From NCBI GenBank assembly GCA_025331125.1, contig JAOALB010000191.1:1-64000 (forward strand): DNA of 64,000 nt, read 5' to 3'. The position numbers were made by a program, and so were the translations under genes. The notes under the pieces were generated by a model. It did not search any database. It was not told where the DNA came from and worked only from the letters and a program-made list of their open reading frames with translations. Positions within the stretch are counted from its first letter, which is position 1, and the number at the start of each line of letters is the position of its first letter. Positions 14,621-26,399 of the stretch are shown here, one piece after another. The DNA comes from Mycogone perniciosa. Taxonomy: Eukaryota > Ascomycota > Sordariomycetes > Hypocreales > Hypocreaceae.

Positions 14621-15929
14621 TTAAGTTTAATAAGAGAATATAGCTTTTTATAGTTTTAATATTAGTTATAAAGATTAAGAAAGCTATAATATAAACTATA
14701 AAAGCAATTATTAAAATATATTAAAAAAGGTAAAATCTATACTTTATATAGCTATTATAATAAAGCTAGATATAGTATATAGCGCCTTAGCTTTATTGCA
14801 GTTTTTAATTAACCTTAGTAAAAAGTGCTTTAAAGCAGTTAACTAGCTAATCTGCTATCTATATATATAGTGCTTTTTAACTCTTTAGCATAGAGGGCAA
14901 GGCGAAATATAGGTTTTAACTGCCTTAAGCGATATTTCTTTTACTAATAATATAAATACCTAAAGATTATTTTAAAAGTATTTTATTATACATTTTTTAA
15001 GCTTTATTTTATAAAATACTATATATTAAAGTATAGTTAATATATCTATAGTTAAAGTAGAGTTATTTACTTTTATTTAAATAGTAAATAAAGTAATAGG
15101 TTTATATTGCCTTTTTTAAAAGATAGAATTTAACTTTAATATTAATTAAAATATTAAGTGTAATAATTAGTTAACTATATATCTTATAATTAAAGAGAGT
15201 ATATGAATTAATATTTATTTGTATTATATTAATATATAAAATATATATCTTTAATAGGTATATTAAAAACGATTATTTTTAGTTTTTTATTTCTTTATTA
15301 ACTTTATATATATTAATAAATTTATTAAAGCTTTTCTTTAATGGTGCTTTAAAGACTTTAAAGTATTATTACACTTAATAGATATACAGTTACTCAAATA
15401 AAATATATAAAAGTATAGGAAACTATTTAATTTTAACTTAAAGGCCGCTTACTATAAAGGGTATACTTTATTACTGCAATAATTAATTACCTAAAGCTTT
15501 TTACCCTTTATACGCCTGCGCGCGAAAAGCGTTATTATTACAGTTACTTAAAGTAACTGCCTCTTTCATATAAACTAAATCCTCCTCTTTTAATAAATTA
15601 AATTAAAGGCGTAATGCCTTTTTATATTAAATTACTATTTAATTACATTAACTTATAAGTATATAAAGAAAAAATAATATATTTATTGAATTATTATTTT
15701 TATTTATCGCTTAAAAGAGCTAATATATAATTAATATAAATATTAAATAACTATAAAGTATATAATTAATTAAAGTAATATAGTAAAAATAAAAAAGAAA
15801 TTTATTAAAAAGTATATTAATAATTACTATTAAAATAAATAATATACTATTAAAAATAAATAATAATAATATATTAAAAGAAATCTCTTTTACTGGTAAA
15901 TACTAAATTTAAATAACCTTTATAAAGAA

Positions 15930-16290
15930 AGGATAATAGTATAGCAGTAAAGGTAGCGGCAAAAATAAAAGTAAAACTAAAAACTATTATAAAAGCAGCT
16001 ATAGCAGGAGCAGTAATTAAAGCAGCTGCAGTAATAATAGGGGCAGGGGTTAAAGCAGCAGTAAAAGTAAAAGCAGTAATAGGAGCTATAAAAGTAAAAG
16101 GAAAAGCTAATAAAGATACTGCGGCGCGCAGTTTAGTAAAGGCTTCCTTGCAATTCCTAGTAAGCCTTAACTTTAAATAAAAGAAAGGCTAAGTAACTGG
16201 ACTAGCCAGCGCAGTAATAGAAACTAGACTAGTTAAAGTAAAAGTTAGTATAAAAGCAGTAATAGATATAGCCGCTTAAAAATAATTAAT
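15930..16290 (+). pseudogene. Ala/Val/Lys-rich low-complexity remnant of copia E2
   Basis: Short imperfect repeats of GCA/GTA/AAA/GGA triplets (alanine, valine, lysine, glycine) lie downstream of pol and before the 3' LTR. The composition is noticeably less AT-rich than the rest of the element. Counterpart of 6,640-7,070 in E1. Confidence 0.5.
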
Positions 16291-16780
16291 ACTATAATAA
16301 GCTACCATTAAAAGGCGACTGTAATTATTTTTAATTAAAAGGGTATTTTTATTTTATAATTTTATTATTAGTTAATACAAGTATACTATAAAAGGAATAT
16401 ATAAAAAGTATAATATTTACTAAAGCTATATTAATACTATTAATACTATTATTATTAATAATAATAATATTAATAATTAAAAAAAAAAGTAAAGAATAAG
16501 GTTAAAGGACAGTTAATATACTTATTTTAATTATTTAAAATTAATTTACCTATTTAAAAAGCTTTATTATTTAACTTCCTATTATTATAGATTAATAATA
16601 ACTATAGCATTTATATCCCTATTACCTTTAATAATAAAATATTAATATATATTTATAATAAAAGAGCTTTTAATTAAATAAAAAAGGGTTTAAAAGTATA
16701 GCTAGATAATTATAATATTATAGATAAACTGGGATAATAGTTAATAAAGTATTAAGAATAGCTTTATTAATTAAAGGGTA

Positions 16781-17057
16781 TATTAAGTTAAATAGGCTAA
16801 AGACCTATTACTTATTACCGTTTATTAGCGTTAAAGAGCTTTTATCTGCTTATATAGCAAATACTAGCTAATATATATATTGCATAAGCGATATATTAGA
16901 CTATATAAGCGCTTATCATATATATATTTTACATTTTCCTTTATATTAGCTATATATATATATATAGCGAGGCTATTACAGTATATTTATTACTAGAATT
17001 AAGCTTTGTTCCCATTTTCTCTCTATACTTTATATAGCTATACTGCGCTCCGCGACA
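16781..17057 (+). repeat. 3' LTR of copia E2
   Basis: Starts TATTAAGTTAAATAGG and ends with an undamaged CTCCGCGACA, followed by TTACC (17,058-17,062), the second target-site copy. Confidence 0.92.
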
Positions 17058-20055
17058 TTACCTATAGGGGTATTTTTTATTAGAGGAATATATATTAAAA
17101 ACAGTTTAAATTGCAGGTTATTTTCTTTAACATTATTAAATAGTTTATTTAACTTAACGATAAATAGTTTATTTATACTTTCTTTTTTACTATTAAAGAA
17201 ATTAATTTTATTAAACTATATATTCTTTATAATAATTACTTTTATTAAATAAAGTAATTAAATGCAATATATATTATTTATAGTATATTTAATAAAATAT
17301 TTAATTAAGCTTTTAAGCTTTATTTTAAATTCTCTTTTATTTTACTTAGCTTTATAGTCTTTATTAAGTATATAGGCTTAGTAGCTATATATATAGAGTT
17401 TGCTTTAATTTAGCTATAGGTTTACAGATAGCTTTTTTATTAAAAGGGGCGCAAAATTGCAAAACTATTGCTTTAATTTTTTAATAGGTAATATTATATT
17501 AAGGCTATATATAGGATTTATATTAATAATATATACTGTAGCTTTTAAACTTTCTAGCTATAAATTAATTGAAAGGCTTACAGCTTTAAATATCTTTATT
17601 AATTTATTTATAATTTCCTAACCTGCAGGCTTTAAGGCACTATTTAATTTATATATATATAAAAAGGCAAGCTTTAAGATAATTCCTTTTATATTTACTT
17701 AAATCTACCAGTATATTAAGCCTTTAACTGTAATTATAGCTTTTTTATTATCCTGCCTAAAAAAATATATTAACATATTATATTGCATTTTTTACTATAT
17801 TTATAAAATTAAAAAAGTATTAAAAATAATCTTTCATTTTTTATTTAATAAAAGGTATATATATAACTATAAAGCATATTCTTTTTTAAATATTACAAGC
17901 CAGTTATCTTTATTATAACTATAAGGATAATCTTAAAGATCCTAGTATACTTTAAAAAACAGTCTTACTATTTATCTTTTAAATATTCTATAAAAGATAA
18001 CCTATTTTATATATATAAAAGCACAGGCTTCGCACGTTATTTATATAATTCCTTTAATATATATATTCTTTATATTTTTAATTAATATATTAAGCGCTTC
18101 TAGGCCTAAATATCTTACTTATAAATATTAAAGCTGCTTTAAATTATTATATAGTATTAATAGGTTATATATTAATTTTCTTTTTCTTTTTAATATTATA
18201 TAAATATAATAGTCTATATTAAAAAAAAGGAATAAAGTTATTATACTATTTAAAATAATATTCTTAAAGATAAAGGTAATATATAGTAATAAAGGTTTAT
18301 ATTAAAGAAATAAAACATTATACTTATACTTTACTTTCCCTATAATAGTATTTAAATTTACTATATTAATATAAACTGTATTATTATACCTTATAAGCTA
18401 TATTCCTGCTTTTTAAAGGTTTAATAAAGATATAATATTAATATAAAATCCTTTAACTATAACTATATCTATAGGCTTTATTAAATGCGCTGCCTTTTAG
18501 TATAAATTATAGAAAGTATTTTTTAATAGGCAGTATCCTTTTCCAGCTATAAAATACCTAGCTTTTTTTACTTTAATATAGTTTTTTTTATATTTAAAAT
18601 AAAAAAGCTAAAAATAAAGTAATTTCTGCTATTTATTAAATAAATAGTATTATAAGTATTAAAGAAAATGTTTTAAAAAAGATAGTAAAGTATATTTTAT
18701 ATATTAATATATATTAATATATTTATTATATATACTGCAGGGCTTATATCCTTTTTATTAATTAGGTTTAAAGAGATTAAGGCAGCTATAATAGTTAAAG
18801 CTATACTTTTTTAAACTAGAGCTATAAGGTTAATACCCTTTTTGCTAAGTTTATTGCAGAGTATATACTATTTATCTTTTTAAAGGTAAATATAAATTTC
18901 TGCAGTTTATTACAGGTTAAAGATATATTTCCCTTTTTTTTTAGGTTTTCCTTTAAGTATAGCGAGTAATATACTATACTCCTTTAAAGGCTAATTATAC
19001 TTTTCCTATTTATATAAGCATTTTTTCCTAGTAAAAGCTTTTAAATATATAGTATTATTTACTATAGCTTTATTTAAATAGTTATTAAATATTATATAAA
19101 GTCTATAAATATAATTCTCTGTATTTTATATATTATTTAAAAAAGGTTAATTAAATTAATTAAAAAAGAAAATTTTAATAGTTTTACTGCTTTTAATTTA
19201 GCTATTTATATAGTATATATAATATAAAGTAAAGTTTAAAGTATAGTGTATTTTACTAGCTTTTAAAAAAGCCCTTTAAGCAGCTATTCCTATAACTTTA
19301 AAAAGCTTATACTTTACTGCATTTTTATAAACGCGCGCCTAATTTATATACTATACTTCTAGCCTTAAATTTCTATATTTTATATTATATAAAATGCATT
19401 TATATAAAATCTATACTTTTTTATATATTATTTTTATAAAGAGTTAATTATATTTTAAGCTTTTTTATAATTTAATAAATAGTAAATTTAATCTTTAAGC
19501 TTTTATTATTTTTATTAGCTGCTTTAATAGCTGTAAAGGCTAAAGCTATAGTTTAAGTTATAGCTTTAAAGTCTATAAAGATTAAAGTGTAAACATTAAT
19601 ATTAACTATTTTCTATATTTATTTAAAGATTACTGCCTTAGCCTTCCCTTTTTTAATACATAAAGCAATAATATACTAATACTTATAAAGTAAATGATTA
19701 TAATAAATAAAAATATTTATTAAAATAGCTTTTTTTTTAAATGCTTTTAAGGCAGTTTCTTTTATTTTAGCTAAGGTAAGTGGCTTTAAAGCAAGGAAAT
19801 AGTTATTATCTTAATTAAAGAAATTAAAATTAACTTTATTTTAAATCCTTATAATAGTTATATAGTTATTTAAAATAGTAATCTATTTAATTTACTAGAC
19901 TATTAAATCTAGCTTTATAAAAGTAATATTTTTTATATTATTTATTATAAAAGGTAGCTTTAAAAGCTTAAAAGTAAAGGGAAAAAGTAAAGGTAAAAAT
20001 ATAATATTAAAGGAAGTTTCTAGTAACTCTAGTAGTTATTACTTAGGCTTATAAC

Positions 20056-20328
20056 TATCGCAGAGCGCAGTATAGCTATATAAAGTATAAAGAGAAATAG
20101 GAAATAAAGTTTAATTTTAGTAATAAATATACTATAATAGCTTTACTATATATATATAGCTAATATAAAGGAAAATATAGAATATATATATTATAAGCGC
20201 TTATATAGTCTAATATATCGCTTACGCGATATATATATTAGCTAGTATCTGCTATATAAGTAGATAAAAGCTCTTTAGCGCTAATAAACGCTAATAAATA
20301 GTAGGTCCTTAACCTACCTAACCCAATA
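20056..20328 (-). repeat. 5' LTR of copia E1
   Basis: In plus coordinates it reads TATCGCAGAGCGC to CCCAATA and is followed by TTAAC (20,329-20,333). It is the partner of 5,903-6,177 and is less mutated at its outer end. Confidence 0.9.
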
Positions 20329-20819
20329 TTAACAATATTCCTTTAAAGCTTTAGTGTTTAATTTAATAATAATACTTTTAAAGTTTTAATATTATATAGT
20401 TATAATCTATTTTTTAAAATTATTATAATCCTATATTTATTTTATAAAGTAAAATAAAATTTTAATTAAAAATATATTATATTTTACTTTTTCTTAAAAG
20501 TATATTATATACTTATATATAATATAAGTAACTTAAGATATAGTATAATACCCTTTATAAATAAAGTTATTTATAGTATAGTCTTTTTATATATAAAAAT
20601 ATATTAGTTTTTTATATATAGTTAAAGCAGTTAAAATAGCTTTAATAGCTATTTTATTATTAGCTTTATTTTATATATAAAGTTATATATAATTTTATTT
20701 TATTTTATTATATACTAATAGTAACTCTTTTAATTAAATTAAAATAATATTTATTTAATTTACTTTTAACGTTATTATTTATAGGTAGTATATTTTTTAA
20801 TTTTCAAAATATAATTTAT

Positions 20820-21210
20820 TAGGCGTAACTGATATACCCAATACATTCACAGTCCTTTTTACTAGCTTACCTAAGTAAAGTTAATTGCTTATTTAAGCAA
20901 CTACTAGATTATGGAGGCATAAAACTATAAAAATAAACAGATAGACCTAGTTTAATAACAACTAACCCGCATTCTCCCTCAATACACTACCCCTATCTGT
21001 AATTTCACAGCCATTAAGGCGTAAAGAGGTAACCGTTAGTTGCTTTCGACTGCAGATATTATGATTAAATGATTCGCAGTATCTTTTAGTCCCTATATTA
21101 CTCAATTACGGCTTCGTGGTTCTATTAAGAGCGCAGTTCCCGCGCTTTATTCCAGTTATTGTTAGTATATATATCTATATTTGGAGCGCTAATTCCCCCT
21201 TAATGAAATA
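20820..21210. mobile_element. Unclassified ~390-bp insertion without RIP damage, inside element A
   Basis: Elements B and D run straight through this point (compare 30,800-30,860 and 45,500-45,560), whereas A has about 390 bp of foreign, near-normal-composition sequence. An ATTAT-like motif flanks it on both sides, compatible with a 4-5 bp target duplication. I find no terminal inverted repeats, no convincing TG...CA ends and no open frame. A CAGATAG/CTATCTG inverted pair occurs inside. The right end (CCCCTTAATGAAAT) resembles 47,826-47,840. It could be a small non-autonomous element or a solo LTR of another family. Confidence 0.6.
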
Positions 21211-22872
21211 ATATTATATAATAATAGTCTATATTATAAAATAGTATTTCATTTTTATTATTAAAGTTACTGCTACTAGTTTATCTTTTATTATTTACAG
21301 TAACTTAATTAAAATATTAATAGTTAATTATTATAACTATTTATTTATTTAAAATACTATTATCTTTATTTAACTTTATATAATTAAAGTTTAACTTTTA
21401 ATTTATTAAACTGTTTAGGTATAATAAATATTTATTTACTTTATTTTTTTAAAATATATTTTTAAAAATTAAGAATTTTAATTTTAATTAATATTTTTTT
21501 TAATTTATTATAAAGATCTTTTTATATTATTTTAAATCCTATTTACTTTTATCTTACTTCAATTTATAAATGAAGCAGTTATTATTATAGTATATAGTTT
21601 AAGTAAATAATATATTATTAATAGGTTTTAAATTTATATTAAGTTTTTATTTAAATTTTCATTTAAGCTTTTAAAGTTTTTTAATTTTAACCTTTTATAA
21701 AGCTTTATAGTCTTTGAAAATATTTTTTAATTTATTACAGTTATAATAAATAACCTTTGCTTTTCCCTTATAAATAATACTTTAATTTATTTGATTTAAT
21801 GTTTTATTATTAAAGTTAATAATATATCTTTATTATTTTTTATTTTAATTTATATATTTTCGATATTTATAAAATTCATTTAAGTTACTATAGTCTTTTC
21901 TTTATATTTAAATAAGGTTTATACAATAATTCATTTATATTTATATATTTTTTAATAAACTTAATAATACCTTTATTATAAAAAGGTTTATAAACTTTCT
22001 TTTAAACTTTTAGTTTAAATTTATTATTAAAGTATTTAATAGAAGTAAAGCTTTTTTATTCAACTTCAAAAGTATAGTTTTTAAAGTATATAGTATAATT
22101 AAAGTATTTCCCTTTTTAATTTAAATTTATAGATTTACTTTCTATAATATATTCTTTATTAATATTAGTAAAAATATTCTTTATTCATATTATTAAAAGT
22201 ATTCATTAATTCTCTTTCAAATTAATTATAGCTAATAAATATAAACTATATTTATATATTCACTTTACTTTTATTATTAAAGAAATCCCTTCAAGTAAAT
22301 TTAAATTACTTTAAAGTATTTCTTTTAAATTATTTAATAGTTAAAAAGACTCTATCAATCTTTATATTAAGGCTAGTTAAAAAGTAGGTAAAATAGTTAT
22401 ATAGTTAAATTCAAAATAGTTCATTTATTATAATATTTTTATTAAAAGGATTAAAAGGCTGCATTTTAAGTGACTCTTTTAAATCTTTTAAAGGTTAATT
22501 TCCTTTATAGTTTAATATAAAGTTTAAAGCAGGTAAACGTTAATTTTATAAGTTTATAATAATTATTTGCTATTATTAAATTATTTATTAAGGTTTTATA
22601 CTTTTAATAATTGAATATTAATAATATAACTTTTATTTTATATAATTATCTTTTATATATTAAAAGGCTTCTTTTATATAAATATATAATTATTTTATTT
22701 TATTAACTTTATTTCTATTTTTACTTTTATTTATATTATTATCTTTATTATTATCCTGCATTTAGCGAGGAGGCAGAATATCAGGTAAACTATTAAAAGA
22801 GGATACTGCAGCAGATATATTTATAGTATTATTTAAGATTCTTAATAGCCTTTTAAATAAAACTTATTAATA

Positions 22873-23257
22873 TATAATAATTTAAGTTTATTTCTAATAG
22901 TTAAAATAAGGTTTATAGGTTTATATTAATAGAAAAGTTAAAGATAAATACTAAATAGGGTAATATAATTATAATTTTATAAAATAAATAGTTTTAGTAA
23001 ATGCAATTATTCATAACTATTTAAATAACTATATTAATAATTATAACTTATTTAGTTTTATATATAAAATGATATATAGTAAATATACTTGGATTATTTA
23101 GATTATAGTAATTTTAATAATTTAGGATTATAGTTTTATTTAGTGATTTCTTTTATAGGATTGCGCTTATAGCTGCAATTTATTAATAATTAGTTAAAGG
23201 TTTTAATATTCTGCAGCAATCCTGTAACTAGGCCTTTAATATATATAGGTTGTAATA
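22873..23257 (-). repeat. 5' LTR of gypsy element A
   Basis: Starts TATAATAATTTAAG and ends AGGTTGTAATA, followed by AATAG (23,258-23,262), the second target-site copy. Aligns along its length to 398-783. Confidence 0.9.
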
Positions 23258-24332
23258 AATAGGCTAAAACTAGTTTAGTATATAGCTAGAATAGCTATTA
23301 TATAAAAGCGGGATAATTATAATAGGAAAGACTTATAATATAGATTTTATTATAATCCTAAAGGGTATATACTTAGTTAAAGGTGTATTATATATAAATC
23401 GTTTAGCCTTTACTTGAAATATACTATTAATATAATATATAAAGTAAAGTTTATTCATTTCCTTTTTCTTTTTCAAATTAAATGTTTAATATACTTTTAC
23501 CTTATTATATTTACTTAACTATTTTAACTTTATCTTTATAATTAAGCTTTTTAATAAAATAAATAAAATTAATATTAAACTTTTTTCTTTTTAAATTAAA
23601 GATAATTCAAAGGTATTACTATTAATATATTGAATAATATAAAGTTTATTATAAAACTTATAATTAAATTTATATAATAAAGCTTATATAACCTGCCTTT
23701 TAAATATATTAAAAAGGGAGTTTATATTAATAATATAATTAATAAAAAGTCTTTATATTTTTAATATTTTATTTTATAAAATAAGTTTTAAAAGTTAAGT
23801 TTATTTTAATAATACAAGAAAACTATTCTTAAAACTGTAGCTTTGAAAGGAAAAGAGATTTAAATATTTAATACTTCTTTTTAAATATAAACCATTATAA
23901 AGTTATTATTAATACTTTAAATACCTTGAAACCTTTACTATATTTATCATAGTTTTAGTAACTTTAAAATATATTATTTATTAAAAGGTTAATATTATTT
24001 TAAAAACATTTATTAACTCAATATTATATTTAAAATAGTATTCTTTTTTACTTTTTAAATAAAAATCCCCTTCTACTTTAAATTTAATTAATTTAACTTT
24101 ATAATCATTTTTATAAAATTCTCTCTTTAAGAATATAATAGCTATCATAATAAATTGCAATAAAAAGATTTATAAAAAGCTGTATTAACTTAAACTAAAT
24201 TTACTTATAAATATACTTTTTAATTTAATGCAGAATTATAATAAAATACTATAATATTAAAATACCTTAAATATTAAAAGACTTATAGTTATTTAATAAT
24301 TAAAGGTAATTAAATATAATTAATACTATTCC
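23258..24332. other. AT-rich spacer between elements A and C, no gene
   Basis: About 1.1 kb of heavily mutated AT-rich sequence with stops in all frames. It does not align by eye with the gypsy or copia elements in the window. It is probably an older RIP-damaged repeat or ancestral sequence into which A and C inserted. Confidence 0.5.
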
Positions 24333-24733
24333 TGTTATAACCCGACCCTTTAATGGTTGCATAAAGGGTCCAGGGCAATATATACCCCGGAAGAATAATA
24401 GAACAACCAACCAATCAGGAAGAATTACTCGGATCACTATAGACTACAGATCACTTAAATTACAAAGTATAAACTACGGTAATTTAATGCAACCATAATC
24501 TATATATAATCCAAGAATATTTACTATATATCTCCTTTATATCTAAAACTGGATATATTATAATTGTTTAGTATAGTTATTTAAATAGTTATTAATAAAT
24601 TATATTTACTAAAACCGCTTATTTTATAGAATTATAACTATATTACCCTATTTAGTATTTATCTTTAACCTCGCTATTGATATAAACCTATAAACCTTAG
24701 TTTAACTATTAAAAATTAACCTACATTATTATA
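24333..24733 (+). repeat. 5' LTR of gypsy element C, with unusual U3
   Basis: The first ~165 bp retain GC-rich words (CCCGACCC, CCCCGG) and do not align with the U3 of A, D or the right LTR of C. From about 24,500 it aligns with the common family LTR. It ends CTACATTATTATA (ancestral CTGGATCGTTACA). Confidence 0.85.
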
Positions 24734-24897
24734 TATTAATAACTTTTATTTAAAAGGCTATCAGAACTTTTTAATAATATTGCCAGTATATCCGCTATAG
24801 TATCCTTTTTTAATAATTTTAATACTTTACCCTTTACTTTACCGCTTTATTAAAGACAGGACTATAATAGAGATAATAATATAAATAAAAGCGAAGA

Positions 24898-25305
24898 TAT
24901 AACAATCCAGGTTAATTCTTAACAGTTAAACCAAGTTTTATAGGTTTATACTAATACAGAGGTTAAAGATAAATATTAAATAAGGTAATATAGTTATAAT
25001 TCTATAAAACAGGCAGTTTTAATAAATATAATTTATTAATAACTGTTTAAGTAACTATATTAAATAAGTGATAAGCTAGTTATATATATATAAAGGAAAT
25101 CTTTATATAATTATTAATATTTTGATAAATATTACTGTAATTACTATAATAGTGCAGTAATTAAGTAAATAATTATACTTTTTAGTATAATAAACGTTTA
25201 AGTAATTACCTTTAGCGCAGTAATTATTTCCTAATAATTAGTTAGCGTAACTAATATTCTCCTGTATCTTTATAACCTGGCTTTTAATATAGTTAGGTTA
25301 TAATA
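24898..25305 (-). repeat. 3' LTR of gypsy element B
   Basis: Starts TATAACAATCCAGG and ends GGTTATAATA, followed by the polypyrimidine complement of the PPT. Contains the B-subfamily U3 with several AGTAATTA-type words. Confidence 0.9.
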
Positions 25306-26399
25306 TAATATCCCCCTCCTGTTAATTTTATCTTTAAGACCTATTTTTAATCCCCTCCCCTTTTTTATACATAATATCCTTTTTCCTGTTTATTTATTAT
25401 ATCTAATAATTTACAGCCTATTTATACTAAATTGACTTTCTGTTATTATAAACTTATAAATTTAATTAATATTAATAGTTTTAATATTATACCTTATTTT
25501 TATTATTTTTCTTACAGCTTAAAGTGTTATATAAGCGATCGCTCTTTAAAGTACAGCAAGTATATTTATATTAGTCGTCTATATAATAGTGCAGGGGTTA
25601 TATTAAATTCTTATATATTTTTCTAAAGTCTTTCTCTTAGTATTATAGCTAAGGCTATTCTTTAGTGTTAACTATTATTTTTAAATTATAATATTTTCAT
25701 TCTATTAAAAAGTTAACGGAAAAACTTTTATTACTTTATTATAAAGCCTTTCGCAAAGCTTAAGCAGAGATAAATAAGGATTTAAATCGCTTAAAGCATC
25801 TCTATTATTAAAAATAATAGCTATAGACTAAAGGTAAGGAAATAGTTAAATGTAGGTTAAAATCTTTAGATAAACTAGAAGATTTAAAGCGGCAGGAATT
25901 AAAAGTTTTTTTAAAAGTTTAGGATTTTTAAAGTATTAATCTTTTTAGTTTTAATACTTTATTAAACCCATTATTAAAAGGCCTAAGTTTTAATAGAATT
26001 ACTGCAGAATTATCTAACAGTGCTTAAAGTATTTTTTAGGTTTTTAGAAATTATATTCGTTTTTATAGTTTTCCTACTTTATTAAATACTAGCGTTTATT
26101 ATTTTCTATTTTTATAGCTTTAATCCCTTTAATCTTATATTTTTTTTAACTATTAAAATTTCAATTAAGCTTATAATTGATTTATGTTCTAATTTATTTT
26201 ATAATGCTTTTTTAAGTAGTAAAATATAAAATACTAGGTAAATCTAGATTCTATTTAGTAGTATAAGTTTATAAATAACTTTTAAAATAACCTGTTTAAC
26301 TAGGTAAAGTTTAAGTTTTTTAAATTTTAATTTATTGCTTAATTATATTATTTTAATATTTATAGTCTTTTTTCTTAGCAAATAATAGTATAAGTAAAC

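Larger units (their letters stand above)
9844..17057 (+). mobile_element. Ty1/copia LTR retrotransposon E2 (inner), RIP-degraded
   Basis: LTRs at 9,844-10,118 and 16,781-17,057 are flanked by an exact TTACC duplication (9,839-9,843 and 17,058-17,062). The element is 7.2 kb on the plus strand. It belongs to the same family as E1 but lies in the opposite orientation inside it, so it is the younger insertion. Its internal sequence aligns in reverse complement with the two halves of E1. Copia reverse-transcriptase motifs are readable at about 14,270-14,620. No open frame survives. Confidence 0.94.
5903..20328 (-). mobile_element. Ty1/copia LTR retrotransposon E1 (outer), RIP-degraded
   Basis: It is bounded by 275-bp LTRs (5,903-6,177 and 20,056-20,328) and an exact TTAAC target-site duplication (5,898-5,902 and 20,329-20,333). 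It sits inside element A just upstream of the protease, where elements B and D read continuously. Reverse-transcriptase motifs lie on the minus strand (about 8,400-8,680). It is split by a second element of the same family, 9,844-17,057. Without that insertion it is about 7.2 kb. Confidence 0.93.
398..23257 (-). mobile_element. Ty3/gypsy LTR retrotransposon A, RIP-degraded, interrupted
   Basis: LTRs at 398-783 and 22,873-23,257 are flanked by an exact 5-bp duplication AATAG (393-397 and 23,258-23,262). A polypyrimidine stretch after the left LTR (about 788-798) is the complement of the polypurine tract, so the element is on the minus strand. Removing the copia insertion (5,903-20,328 plus one TSD) leaves about 8.4 kb, a normal gypsy size. 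Protease, reverse transcriptase and integrase remnants lie on the minus strand between about 1,900 and 5,050. The gag side is at about 21,200-22,870. Every frame is riddled with stops and the sequence is almost all A and T, as expected from RIP. Elements B, C and D are family members aligned over their whole length. Confidence 0.93.

Noticed and set aside
25432..25626. 64-residue plus-strand open frame
   Set aside because: Antisense to the degraded 3' part of gypsy element B; composition only, no family motif.
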